From VFJZ01 sp046598415 (GTDB lineage: Bacteria > Actinomycetota > Thermoleophilia > Gaiellales > F1-60-MAGs149): a stretch of 64,000 nt of DNA. The stretch covers positions 62,001 through 126,000 of the forward strand of contig JBKJIG010000102.1 in assembly GCA_046598415.1 (NCBI GenBank), read 5' to 3'. Shown here piece by piece: positions 51,396-59,990 of the stretch. Position numbers and translations under genes: made by a program. The notes beneath the pieces were generated by a model that did no database searches, was not told where the DNA came from, and saw only the letters and a program-made list of their open reading frames with translations. Numbering within the stretch: position 1 is the first letter of the stretch; each line of letters starts with the position of its first letter.

Positions 51396-53828
51396 CTACG
51401 AACGGATGCGTTCGCCCTGCGGGTCGTACAGCGGCTCGGCGCGCACCTCGGCGCCGACCCACTCGCCGAAGATGTCGACCTCGAGCCGGGTGCCGGGCTC
51501 GGCCGCCTCGGCGGGCACCCAGGCCCAGGCGATCGACGCGGCGACCGCGAAGCCGTAGCCTCCGGTCGTGACGCGGCCCAGCACCTCGCCGTCGACGCGC
51601 CGGACGGGCTCGGAGCCCAGCGCGATCGCGCGCGGCTCGTCCAGCACCAGGCACACGAGGCGCGTGGCCGGCTCGCCGGCGGCGCGGCTGGCGATGATGG
51701 CGGTGCGACCGATGAAGTCGATGCCCTTGTCCGGCTTCACGGCGAAGCCGAGCCCGGCCTCGTCGGGCGACGTGTCAGGCGTGATGTCGGTGGCCCAAGC
51801 GCGGTAGCCCTTCTCCAGCCGTAGCGCGTCGATGGCGCGGTAGCCGCAAGGCACCAGTCCATGCACCTGTCCGGCGTCGTAGAGGTCGTCCCACAGGCGC
51901 GCGCCGTACTCCGCCGGACAGTACAGCTCCCAGCCCAGCTCGCCCACGTACGTGACGCGCACGGCCACGCAGGGCACGTCGCCGACCGCGATCTCGAGCG
52001 CCGACATGTACGGGAAATCGGCGTGCGCGAGGGACGTTTTCGTCAGGCTCTGCAGGATGTCCCGGGCGCGAGGACCCCAGAGGCCGAAGCAGGCCCGGCT
52101 CGCCGTCACGTCGGTGACGTGCACCGAGCCGTCGCGCGGCGCGTGTCGCTCGATCCAGCGCCGGTCGTGCGTGCCGAACGCCGTGCCGGTGATGAGCAGG
52201 AACCGGTCCTCGGCCGTGCGGATCACCGACAGGTCGCACTCGATGCCGCCGTGATGGTTGAGCATCTGCGTGTAGGTGACGCGTCCGACCGGCCGCGCGA
52301 CGTCGTTGGCGCAGAGCTGCTGCAGCAGTGCGAGCGCGCCGGGGCCGACGACCTCGATCTTGGCGAAGCTGGTCTCGTCGAACAGGCCCGCCGTCGTGCG
52401 GGTGGCGGCCGCCTCGGCGGCGATGGCCGGCGACCAGTTCTCGCCCGCCCAGCCGCGCGGACGCAGCGACTCGTCGCCTCCGGCGGCGTTCGACTCATAC
52501 CAGTTCACGCGCTCCCAGCCGGACTTCTCGCCGAAGGCGGCGCCCAGCGCGGCGTGCCGCGCGTAGGCGGGCGAGACGCGCAGCGGCCGGCCGGCCTGGC
52601 GCTCCTCGCCCGGGTACTTGATGTCGTAGTACTTCGACAGCGCCTCGTAGGTGCGCGCGAGGGTGTACCGCTGCGAGGCGTACGTGGCGCCGAAGCGGCG
52701 GATGTCCAGCGCCCAGACCTCCCACTCGGGCTGGCCGTCGATGATCCATTCCGCCATCGTCTTGCCGATGCCGCCGGCGCCGGCCAGGCCGTGGGCGCAG
52801 AACCCCGCGGCGACCCAGAAGCCGGGGACCTCCGACTCTCCGAGGATGAATTCGGCGTCTGGCGTGAACGCCTCAGGGCCGTTGAAGAACTTCTTGATGG
52901 GAAGCGTCTCGAGCGTCGGAACGCGGTGGATCGCGTTCGTCATCAGCTCCTCCATCCGGTCCCAGTCCTCGTTCAGCAGCTGCGCCTCGAAGCCGGCCGG
53001 GATGCCGTCGAGCGCCCACGAGGCAGGGGTGCGCTCGTAGCCGCCCATCACGAGCCCGCCGACCTCGGTGCGGAAGTAGATGAGGTTGTCGGGGTCGCGC
53101 AGGGTCGGCAGCGGCGGCAGGGCGGGATCGGTCGGCTCGGTGACGACGTACTGGTGGCCGAACGGGATGATCGGGATGTCGACGCCGACCAGGCGGCCGA
53201 CCTCGGGGGCGTACATGCCGGCGGCGTTGACGACGACCTCGCACTCGATGCGGCCCTTGTCGGTGACGACGGCGCAGACGCGGCCGTCCCGCTGCTCGAT
53301 CGCGAGCACCTTCGTGCGCGTCTCGATGTCGGCGCCCAGGCGGCGGGCGGCGTCGGCGAGCGCGAACGTCAGCTGGCTCGGGTCGAGGTAGCCGTCGTAG
53401 GGCAGGTGGGCGGCGGCGAGCACGCCGTCGGTCGACATGAGCGGGAACTTCTCCTGCGCCTCGGCGGCGGAGATGATCTCCATCGGCAGGCCGAAGGTGT
53501 TGGCCCAGGCGTTCTGACGCTGGATCTCCTCCAGCCGGGCGGGCGAGGAGGCGAGCCGCAGGCCGCCCAACTGGTGCCAGCCGGGGTCCTTGCCGGTCTC
53601 GCGCTCCAGATCGCCGTACAGGCCGACGGAGTACATCATCATCCGCGTCAGCGACACGGACGAGCGCAGCTGCCCGACGAGTCCGGCGGAGTGCCAGGTC
53701 GAGCCGTGCGTGAGCTGGTATTGCTCGACCAGCACGGAGTCCGTCCAGCCGAGCTTCGCGAGGTGGTACAGGACCGAGCACCCTCCGACGCCGCCCCCGA
53801 TCACCACAGCCCGAGCGCGTTCCCGCAT
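51396..53828 (-). CDS. Dimethylglycine/sarcosine dehydrogenase-like flavoprotein
   Basis: The 810-residue two-domain enzyme has an N-terminal DAO-type FAD domain: VIGGGVGGCSVLYHL, the covalent-FAD-type motif GSTWHSAGLVGQL and WVAAGFCAHGLAGAGGIGKT. The C-terminal part is a GcvT-like folate-binding domain (LCANDVARPVGRVTYTQMLN, YVGELGWELYCP, CGYRAIDALRLEKGYRAWATD). The architecture equals DMGDH/SARDH, which demethylate dimethylglycine or sarcosine and pass the methyl carbon to tetrahydrofolate. ATG is preceded by GGAGG 6 nt upstream. It is the first gene of a four-gene operon. Confidence 0.9.
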   Translation of the reverse strand: MRERARAVVIGGGVGGCSVLYHLAKLGWTDSVLVEQYQLTHGSTWHSAGLVGQLRSSVSLTRMMMYSVGLYGDLERETGKDPGWHQLGGLRLASSPARLEEIQRQNAWANTFGLPMEIISAAEAQEKFPLMSTDGVLAAAHLPYDGYLDPSQLTFALADAARRLGADIETRTKVLAIEQRDGRVCAVVTDKGRIECEVVVNAAGMYAPEVGRLVGVDIPIIPFGHQYVVTEPTDPALPPLPTLRDPDNLIYFRTEVGGLVMGGYERTPASWALDGIPAGFEAQLLNEDWDRMEELMTNAIHRVPTLETLPIKKFFNGPEAFTPDAEFILGESEVPGFWVAAGFCAHGLAGAGGIGKTMAEWIIDGQPEWEVWALDIRRFGATYASQRYTLARTYEALSKYYDIKYPGEERQAGRPLRVSPAYARHAALGAAFGEKSGWERVNWYESNAAGGDESLRPRGWAGENWSPAIAAEAAATRTTAGLFDETSFAKIEVVGPGALALLQQLCANDVARPVGRVTYTQMLNHHGGIECDLSVIRTAEDRFLLITGTAFGTHDRRWIERHAPRDGSVHVTDVTASRACFGLWGPRARDILQSLTKTSLAHADFPYMSALEIAVGDVPCVAVRVTYVGELGWELYCPAEYGARLWDDLYDAGQVHGLVPCGYRAIDALRLEKGYRAWATDITPDTSPDEAGLGFAVKPDKGIDFIGRTAIIASRAAGEPATRLVCLVLDEPRAIALGSEPVRRVDGEVLGRVTTGGYGFAVAASIAWAWVPAEAAEPGTRLEVDIFGEWVGAEVRAEPLYDPQGERIRS

Positions 53829-53880
53829 GGTCGCCTCCTGGTCTATACCAAGCCGGAGTGTGCCAAACCCGTGCGCCTTC

Positions 53881-53971
53881 CGTGCGCCTTCCATGTGCGG
53901 GGTCAGACCCCGAAGCGACCCGTTCTGGGGTCTGACCCCGGAACGTTTCCGCGCGGAAGGCGCACGGATCG
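53881..53971 (-). repeat. Dispersed 91-bp repeat, copy B (inverted)
   Basis: Read on the minus strand, this element matches copy A at 23939-24029: the near-palindromes ggggtcagacccc (53899-53911 and, as its complement, 53927-53939) are 28 bp apart and the 18-nt end gcacatggaaggcgcacg is identical. It lies in the ~200-nt gap upstream of the DMGDH-like gene, where no coding sequence is seen. Confidence 0.85.
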
Positions 53972-54032
53972 CGCGACGCGTCGGGGTCGGGGGGCGTTTC
54001 GGCGCGGCGCGTGCGCTGCGCGTGACCTGGCG

Positions 54033-54443
54033 TCAGCTAGCTTGGGACGCGAGTGCGATCGCAACCACGGCGGCGGCGAAGCCCAGGCCGATGCCGATCG
54101 CGCCGAGCTTCGCGAGCGGTGTCCGCAGGGCGAGGATGCCGAGGATCACCGCACCCAGCGCCGCCGACAGCGCGCTCAGCACCGCGATCGCGCGGTCGTT
54201 CGCGATCTCGCTGCCCGCCGCGAGGGCCGGGATCAGCGCGATGCCGCCGATCGCCGCCGACCACAGCGGCGCACCCGGGCTCTTGTAGTTGCGGCGCGCC
54301 AGGATGCGCGGCGTGGCGAACCGGTCGATCACCGGGCCGATCAGGATGCCGACCGGGCCGACCAGCAGCAGACCGGCCGTCGTCGTGATGACGAGGATCG
54401 CGCTCGCCATCGCCAGCGTGCGCCGGTCGAGACCTTCGATCAT
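54033..54443 (-). CDS. Four-helix membrane protein of unknown function
   Basis: This 136-residue protein has four hydrophobic helices (AMASAILVITTTAGLLLVG, VGILIGPVID, SAAIGGIALIPALAAG, LSALSAALGAVILGILAL, plus a last Ala/Gly-rich helix) and a short basic loop (RFATPRILARRNYKSP). No known family was recognised. It is the last gene of the hydratase/acyl-CoA dehydrogenase/CoA-lyase operon, starting in the stop of the hydratase (ATGA), so a transport or accessory role in that pathway is possible. Confidence 0.75.
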   Translation of the reverse strand: MIEGLDRRTLAMASAILVITTTAGLLLVGPVGILIGPVIDRFATPRILARRNYKSPGAPLWSAAIGGIALIPALAAGSEIANDRAIAVLSALSAALGAVILGILALRTPLAKLGAIGIGLGFAAAVVAIALASQAS

Positions 54444-54922
54444 TGCGGCCGCTTCGGCACCAGCACGCGGCGGCGGAACTCGCAGACGACCTCGTCGCGC
54501 TGATTCCAGGCGATCGTCTCGACGTAGACGATGCCGCGATCGGGCTTCGAGCGCGACTCGGTCACCTCCAGCACGGTGGTCTTCGCGTAGATGGTGTCCC
54601 CGTGGAACGTCGGCTTCGCGTGCTTGAGCGACTCGATCTCGAGGTTCGCGATCGCCTTGCCGGAGACGTCGGGCACGCTCATGCCGAGCGCCAGCGAGTA
54701 GACGAGGTTCCCGACCACGACGTTCCTCTTGAACTGCGTCTCCGTCTCGGCGTAGTGCGCGTCGGTGTGCAGCGGGTGGTGGTTCATCGTGATCATGCAG
54801 AACAGGTGGTCGTCGGCCTCGGTGATCGTCTTGCCGGGCCAGTGCACGTAGACGTCGCCGACCTCGAAGTCCTCGAGGTAGCGGCCGAAGCGGGTGTCCC
54901 TGGCGTGAATCTCGCGGCCCAT
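54440..54922 (-). CDS. MaoC-like (hot-dog) enoyl-CoA hydratase
   Basis: The 160-residue single hot-dog domain has the hydratase motif region MNHHPLHTDAHYA and VVVGNLVYSLALGMSV. The His is kept, but the Asp of the canonical GDxNPLH is Asn. This variant also occurs in mesaconyl-CoA/methylmalyl-CoA hydratase-like proteins. Its position next to acyl-CoA dehydrogenase, CoA-ester lyase and Ccr suggests the hydration of mesaconyl-CoA in the ethylmalonyl-CoA pathway. The start is 2 nt after the dehydrogenase stop. Confidence 0.85.
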   Translation of the reverse strand: MGREIHARDTRFGRYLEDFEVGDVYVHWPGKTITEADDHLFCMITMNHHPLHTDAHYAETETQFKRNVVVGNLVYSLALGMSVPDVSGKAIANLEIESLKHAKPTFHGDTIYAKTTVLEVTESRSKPDRGIVYVETIAWNQRDEVVCEFRRRVLVPKRPQ

Positions 54923-54924
54923 CG

Positions 54925-56121
54925 TCACCCCTTGTAGCGCGCGATCAGCCCGCGCGCGATGATCGTCTTCTGGATCTCGGACGTGCCCTCGCCGATCAGC
55001 AGCATCGGCGCGTCGCGGTACAGCCGCTCGATCTCGTACTCCTTCGAGTAGCCGTAGCCGCCGTGGATGCGGAAGGACTCCTCGACGACCTCCTTGCACA
55101 TCTCGGAGGCGAAGTACTTGGCCATGCCGGTCTCGACGTCGGCGCGGCGGCCGGCATCCTTGGCGCGCGCGGCCTGTACGGTCAGCAGCCGCGCCGCCTC
55201 GATCTTCGTCGCCATCTCGGCCAGCTTGAACTGGATCGCCTGGTGGCGGTGCAGCGGCTTGCCGAACGTCTCGCGCTCGTGGGCGTAGCGGATGCCGAGC
55301 TCGTACGCGCGCCGCGCCACGCCGACGCCGCGGGCCGCGACGTTCGCGCGGCCGACCTCGACGCCGCTCATCATCTGCGCGAAGCCAAGGCCGATGCCCG
55401 CTTCGCCGCCCAGCACGGCGGTGGCGGGCACGCGGTGGTCTGCGAACACCAGCTCGGTCGTCTCGACGCCCTTGTAGCCGAGCTTGTGCAGCTGCGGCGG
55501 GATCGTGAGGCCGCCCTGCTCGGCCACGCCCGGCTCCTTCTCGACCATGAAGCAGGTCATGCCGGTGTGCGGCGGGTCGGCCGCCGGATCGGTCTTCACC
55601 AGCGTCGCGACGACGCTCGACCGCAGGCCGTTCGTGACCCACATCTTCTGGCCGTTGATGAGCCAGTCGTCGCCCTCGCGGACGGCGGTCGAGAGGATCG
55701 CCTGCACGTCGGAACCGCAGTGGGGCTCGGTCATCGAGAAGGCGCCGCGCACCGCGCCGGTCGCCATCTGTGGCAGCAGGCGCTCGCGCTGCTCGTCCGT
55801 GCCGCTCTGCAGCAGCATCGACGAGCAGATGAAGTGCGTGTTGATGATGCCGGAGACCGACATCCAGCCCCGCGAGATCTCCTCGATCGCGAGGCAGTAC
55901 GTGGTCAGGTCGAGGCCCATGCCGCCGTACTGCTCGGGGATCGTGAAGCCGAAGATGCCGAGCTCGCGGAGCCCCTGCACGATCTCGTCCGGGAACCGGT
56001 CGGCCGCCTCGTACTCGGACGCGCGCGGGATGATCTCGCCCTCGACGAACTCGCGCACCGCCAGCAGGATGTCCTCCTGGTCGGAGGAGAGGCCGAGCGC
56101 GCGGAAGTCGGGCGCCGACAT
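54925..56121 (-). CDS. Acyl-CoA dehydrogenase (candidate methylsuccinyl-CoA dehydrogenase)
   Basis: The 398-residue FAD enzyme of the acyl-CoA dehydrogenase family has AFSMTEPHCGSDV (FAD contacts), KMWVTNG, RETFGKPLHRHQAIQFKLAEM, HGGYGYSKEYEIER and the catalytic-base Glu in IGEGTSEIQ. Beside a CoA-ester lyase and Ccr it may oxidise methylsuccinyl-CoA to mesaconyl-CoA, as proposed for the equivalent gene of the Streptomyces cluster. It is shorter than the ~550-residue Mcd of Rhodobacter, so the assignment rests on context. TGATG overlap with the upstream lyase. Confidence 0.88.
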   Translation of the reverse strand: MSAPDFRALGLSSDQEDILLAVREFVEGEIIPRASEYEAADRFPDEIVQGLRELGIFGFTIPEQYGGMGLDLTTYCLAIEEISRGWMSVSGIINTHFICSSMLLQSGTDEQRERLLPQMATGAVRGAFSMTEPHCGSDVQAILSTAVREGDDWLINGQKMWVTNGLRSSVVATLVKTDPAADPPHTGMTCFMVEKEPGVAEQGGLTIPPQLHKLGYKGVETTELVFADHRVPATAVLGGEAGIGLGFAQMMSGVEVGRANVAARGVGVARRAYELGIRYAHERETFGKPLHRHQAIQFKLAEMATKIEAARLLTVQAARAKDAGRRADVETGMAKYFASEMCKEVVEESFRIHGGYGYSKEYEIERLYRDAPMLLIGEGTSEIQKTIIARGLIARYKG

Positions 56122-57047
56122 CAGGCCTCCGTGGGGGTGGGTGTCATGCCCGCCGCCCGGCCGGCGGCCTCGACCTGGAGCGCCATCTTGCGGCTCGCCT
56201 CGTCGATCATCTCGCCGTTGAACATGACCGCGCCGCGGCCCTCTTCCTCGGTGGCGACGCGGTAGGCCTCGAGGATCGCGACGGCGAGGTCGAACTGCTT
56301 CTGCTCGGGCGAGTAGATCTCGTTCGCGATCGCCACCTGGTCGGGATGCAGCGCCCACTTGCCGTCCATGCCGAGCAGCCGTGAGCGCCGCGCGACCTCG
56401 CGCATGCCGTCCAGGTCCCGGATCGCTGCGAACGGCCCGTCGATGGCCTGCAGGCCGTAGGCGCGCGCGGTGTTGACGATGCGCGCGTTGACGTAGTGCC
56501 ACTGGTCGCCCGGGTAGTCGCGCTCGATCGCACCGACGGTGAGCTGCGGGATGCCGAGGTTGGCGGCGTAGTCGCCGGGGCCGAAGATGATCGTCTCGGC
56601 GCGCGGCGAGGCGGCGGCGATCTCCTCCATCTTGACCGTGCCGTGGCCGGTCTCGATCTGCAGCTCGAGGCCGATCCGGCCGACCTCGAGTCCGAGGTCG
56701 AGCTCGAGCTGCGTCAGCAGGTGCGCCACGAAGTGCACGTGCGAGGCGTCGTGCACCTTCGGGATCATGATGCAGTCCAGCTGCGCGCCGGCGCCCTCGA
56801 CGATGTAGGTGATGTCGCGCCAGCACCAGCGCGTCGCGACGCCGTTGATGCGCACGACCTTCGTCTTCGCGGTCCACTCCTCGCACAACGCGTCGACGAT
56901 GTTCTGGCGCGTCGCGTCGGTCTTCTCCGACTCCGCCACCGCGTCCTCGAGGTCGAGGAAGACCTGGTCGGCGGGCAGCGTGCGGGCCTTGGAGAGCATC
57001 TTCGGGCTCGAGCCCGGGACGGCGAGGCAGGATCGTCGGAGGCGCAT
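56121..57047 (-). CDS. mcl: HpcH/HpaI (CitE-like) CoA-ester lyase, malyl-CoA lyase type
   Basis: The 308-residue TIM barrel has RRSCLAVPGSSPKMLSKA, the metal/active motif FLDLEDAVAESEK, VRINGVATRWCWRD, LELQIETGHG (Glu ligand), and FGPGDYAANLG. These fit L-malyl-CoA/beta-methylmalyl-CoA lyases (Mcl1), which split these esters to glyoxylate and acetyl- or propionyl-CoA, the last step of the ethylmalonyl-CoA cycle. It starts the lyase-dehydrogenase-hydratase-membrane protein unit and diverges from the histidine phosphatase gene. Confidence 0.88.
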   Translation of the reverse strand: MRLRRSCLAVPGSSPKMLSKARTLPADQVFLDLEDAVAESEKTDATRQNIVDALCEEWTAKTKVVRINGVATRWCWRDITYIVEGAGAQLDCIMIPKVHDASHVHFVAHLLTQLELDLGLEVGRIGLELQIETGHGTVKMEEIAAASPRAETIIFGPGDYAANLGIPQLTVGAIERDYPGDQWHYVNARIVNTARAYGLQAIDGPFAAIRDLDGMREVARRSRLLGMDGKWALHPDQVAIANEIYSPEQKQFDLAVAILEAYRVATEEEGRGAVMFNGEMIDEASRKMALQVEAAGRAAGMTPTPTEA

Positions 57048-57116
57048 TACGGGATCGTAGTCCGCCTCCGCGTGGTGCTGCGGCATGCCGCAGGGGCTGA
57101 GTCGTACGCTTCTCGG

Positions 57117-57746
57117 GTGGACCAGATGCGGCTCTTCCTGGCACGGCACGGCCACGCGACGAGCGGCCCCGACCATCGCTGGACGGCCGAGGACCCGCTG
57201 ACGGCGCTCGGTCACCGCCAGGCGGACGAGCTCGGCCGGTACGTCGCGTCTCTGCGCCGACCGCCGACGCGGATCATCGCCTCGCCCGCCGTCCGCGCCC
57301 GGCAGACGGCCGCCGCCTGCGCCCGCGAGCTGCACCTCGACGTCTCGATCGACGACCGGCTGATCGAGTTCGGCTCGGGCGCGATCTCGCCGTTCACGCT
57401 GTCGGAGATGTTCGAGCAGATGCCGTACGACGAGATCTGGCACGCCGACGACTCGGCCTGGGACGGCGAGAGCGTCGGCACCTTCTGGAATCGCACGGCC
57501 GGCGCCGCGGAGGACGTGATCGCCGGCGGCGGGCTGCCGCTGGTCGTGTCGCACGGCGGCACGACCACCGCCATCCTGCGGCACCTGCTGCACGTCGGCC
57601 CCGGCGCGCCCGACGCGATCCACTTCTTCATGTCGAACGCCGGCCTCTCCGACGTGCGCCTGCGCGCCGACCGTATGGGCCGCCGCCGCTCGATGCTGAT
57701 GCGCATGAACGACACCCATTATCTCTCCGACGTCACCGAGGTCTGA
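57117..57746 (+). CDS. Histidine phosphatase (phosphoglycerate mutase fold)
   Basis: The 209-residue protein has the phospho-accepting LARHGHAT (RHG) motif, SPAVRARQTA, an acidic general-acid region (LIEFGSG) and the second His in VVSHGGTTTA. It is a broad phosphatase candidate. The GTG start is 6 nt after TACGCT (57105-57110), a leaderless pattern; ATG at 57126 is possible. It lies between the CoA-lyase and ccr but on the other strand, so its link to the pathway is unclear. Confidence 0.9.
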   Translation: MDQMRLFLARHGHATSGPDHRWTAEDPLTALGHRQADELGRYVASLRRPPTRIIASPAVRARQTAAACARELHLDVSIDDRLIEFGSGAISPFTLSEMFEQMPYDEIWHADDSAWDGESVGTFWNRTAGAAEDVIAGGGLPLVVSHGGTTTAILRHLLHVGPGAPDAIHFFMSNAGLSDVRLRADRMGRRRSMLMRMNDTHYLSDVTEV

Positions 57747-57802
57747 GCCTGGATCCGCTGCCGGCGGGGCGCCGGGCCGTGCTGCAGCGCGTCTGAGCTC
57801 CG

Positions 57803-59155
57803 TCAGACCTGGAACCGCGTGATCGCCGCGAGGTGCTTCTCGCGCAGCGCGTGGTCGACGACGCCGAGCCCCTCCTCCGGCGACATGCAGAGCACGCCGA
57901 CCTTGCCGAGGTGCAGGTTCTCGGACACGTCGTCGGCCGCCCGGCCGGCCTCGGCCATGGGGTAGGTCTTCGAGAGGATCGGGTGCGTGCGCGCCTGGCG
58001 GACGAGCTCGTTGGCGCGCCACGCCTCGCTGTAGTTGGCGAGGTGCGAGCCGACGATCGACTTCGCGAACATCCACAGGTAGCGGTTGTCGAACTCGTGC
58101 AGGAAGCCCGACGTCGAGGCGCAGGTGACGATCTTGCCGCCACGCCGGGCGACGAACACCGAGGCGCCGAACGTGTCGCGGCCCGGGTGTTCGAAGACGA
58201 TGTCGACGTCGCGGCCGCCGGTCAGCTGGCGGATGGTCTTGCCCAGCCGCAGCGCCTCCTTGGGGTTCTGCTTGCCCGTCTCCGGGTCCCAGAACTGGAA
58301 GCCGAGCTCCTTGCGGTCGATCACCAGGTCGGCGCCCATCGAGCGGCAGACAGCCGCCTTCTCCGGGCTCGAGACGACGCACAGCGGCGTGCCGCCGCCG
58401 TTCAGCACGTACTGCGTCGCGAAGCCGCCCAGACCGCCGCCGGCACCCCAGATCAGCACCACGTCGCCCTGCTGCATGCGGGCGCCGTTCGGACCGACGA
58501 GCATGCGGTAGGCGGTGCAGTTGGTGAGCGGCATCGAGGCCGCCTCCTCCCACGTCAGGTGCTCCGCCTTCGGCATCAGCTGGTCGGCCTTCGCCAGGCA
58601 CACCTCGCCGAGGCCGCCGTAGTTGGACTCGAAGCCCCAGACGCGCTGGTCCGGGTCGAGGATGGTGTCGTCGTGGCCCTGCGGGTCCTCGAGCGCCACG
58701 TCGTTGGGGTGCACGACGACGCGGTCGCCGGGCTTCCACTTCGAGACGGCCGAGCCGGTGCGCAGCACGACGCCGGCGGCGTCGGAGCCGACCACGTGGA
58801 ACGGCTGGTCGTGGCGCTTGCCCCAGTGGCCCCGCACCTTGGCGTAGCGGGACAGGAAGGCGAACGTCGGCACCGGCTCGAAGATGGCCGACCAGACGGT
58901 GTTGAAGTTGATCGACGACGCCATCGTCCCGATCAGCACCTCGTCGGGCGCGATCTCCGGCATCGGCACCTGCTCCACGTGCATCGCCGCCGAGGGGCGC
59001 TTCTCCGCCCGCGGCAGCTTGCCGAGCGTCTCCGCATCCTCGGCGTGCAGCGCGACGGCGGTGTAGGTAGCGGGCAACTCGATCGCCGCGAACTCCTCGC
59101 TCGACGCCCCCGCGTCGACCGCGCGCAGTACCGCCTTGGTCAGATCCGACGCCAT
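57803..59155 (-). CDS. ccr: Crotonyl-CoA carboxylase/reductase
   Basis: The 450-residue enzyme (usual length) reductively carboxylates crotonyl-CoA to ethylmalonyl-CoA with NADPH and CO2. It shows SINFNTVWSAI, VVGSDAAGVV, VWGFESNYGGLGEVCLAKADQLMPK in pieces, GAGGGLGGFATQ (cofactor loop), FEHPGRDTFGASVFV and FLHEFDNRYLWM. Residues equivalent to the CO2-pocket Phe-Glu (here Phe175-Glu176) and the later His of this family are present. A GAAGGAG Shine-Dalgarno precedes ATG. It defines the ethylmalonyl-CoA pathway or supplies extender units. Confidence 0.95.
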   Translation of the reverse strand: MASDLTKAVLRAVDAGASSEEFAAIELPATYTAVALHAEDAETLGKLPRAEKRPSAAMHVEQVPMPEIAPDEVLIGTMASSINFNTVWSAIFEPVPTFAFLSRYAKVRGHWGKRHDQPFHVVGSDAAGVVLRTGSAVSKWKPGDRVVVHPNDVALEDPQGHDDTILDPDQRVWGFESNYGGLGEVCLAKADQLMPKAEHLTWEEAASMPLTNCTAYRMLVGPNGARMQQGDVVLIWGAGGGLGGFATQYVLNGGGTPLCVVSSPEKAAVCRSMGADLVIDRKELGFQFWDPETGKQNPKEALRLGKTIRQLTGGRDVDIVFEHPGRDTFGASVFVARRGGKIVTCASTSGFLHEFDNRYLWMFAKSIVGSHLANYSEAWRANELVRQARTHPILSKTYPMAEAGRAADDVSENLHLGKVGVLCMSPEEGLGVVDHALREKHLAAITRFQV

Positions 59156-59237
59156 CAGTGCTCCTTCGGTGCGATGCCGGTGATGATCGCCGATCGCGTG
59201 CGGATGGTGTTGCAGACCCTGCTAGCCTGGGCGCCAG

Positions 59238-59990
59238 ATGGGGATGCGGCCAAACGGAGGCTCGTCGGCTGACACCGACGCGATCTTCACGCCGATCCGC
59301 ACCGCAAACGCGTTCGAGCAGACCGTTGAGCGAATCGGGCGGGCGATCAAGATGGGCCTGCTACGGCCGTCGGAACGCTTGCCGTCGGAGCGGGACCTGG
59401 CGTTGCAGCTCGCGCTGTCGCGGTCGACCGTCCGCGAGGCGCTGCGCGTGCTGGCCGAGGCGGGCTACCTGGAGGCGCGGCGCGGCCGCGGCGGCGGCAC
59501 GTTCGTCGCCGAGGTGCTGCCGCAGCTCGAGGCTCGCGACCCGCATGACGTGCTGCGCGAGCTCGGCGGCACCCTCGGCGGCACCCTCATACTGCGTCGC
59601 GTGCTCGAGGTCGGCTCGGCCGAGCTGGCCGCCGAGCACGCCACCCGCGCCGACGTCGAGCGGCTGGCCGAGCTGATCGACGAGGTGGCCGGGTTCGACG
59701 CCGGCGCCTACCCGTCGTACCGCGCGGTCGACTCGCGCCTGCACATCGCCATCGCCGCCATCTCGGGATCGCTGCAGCTGGTCGAGGCGATCACCCAGAC
59801 GCACGGCGTCATCTCCGACATCATGAACGGCATGCCGCGCGCGAACGCGACCCTCGACAACTCGACCGCCCAGCACCATCGCCTGCTGGCGGCGATCGAG
59901 AGCCACGACCGCGATGCCGCCCGCGTCGTGATGCGCGAGCACGTCGAGGGCATCGAGCGCCTGATCGCGGGTCTGATCCCGGCTCCATGA
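59238..59990 (+). CDS. FadR-subfamily GntR regulator (FCD domain)
   Basis: The 250-residue protein has a winged helix (RPSERLPSERDLALQLALSRST, EARRGRGGGTFVA) and an all-helical FCD ligand domain with the metal-binding set (DSRLHIAIA, TAQHHRLLAAI, MREHVEGIE). FCD regulators sense carboxylates or acyl-CoAs. It is divergent from ccr with 82 nt between starts, so it is the obvious candidate regulator of ccr. Its stop overlaps the start of nucS. TAGCCT (59223-59228) may be its -10 box. Confidence 0.9.
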   Translation: MGMRPNGGSSADTDAIFTPIRTANAFEQTVERIGRAIKMGLLRPSERLPSERDLALQLALSRSTVREALRVLAEAGYLEARRGRGGGTFVAEVLPQLEARDPHDVLRELGGTLGGTLILRRVLEVGSAELAAEHATRADVERLAELIDEVAGFDAGAYPSYRAVDSRLHIAIAAISGSLQLVEAITQTHGVISDIMNGMPRANATLDNSTAQHHRLLAAIESHDRDAARVVMREHVEGIERLIAGLIPAP

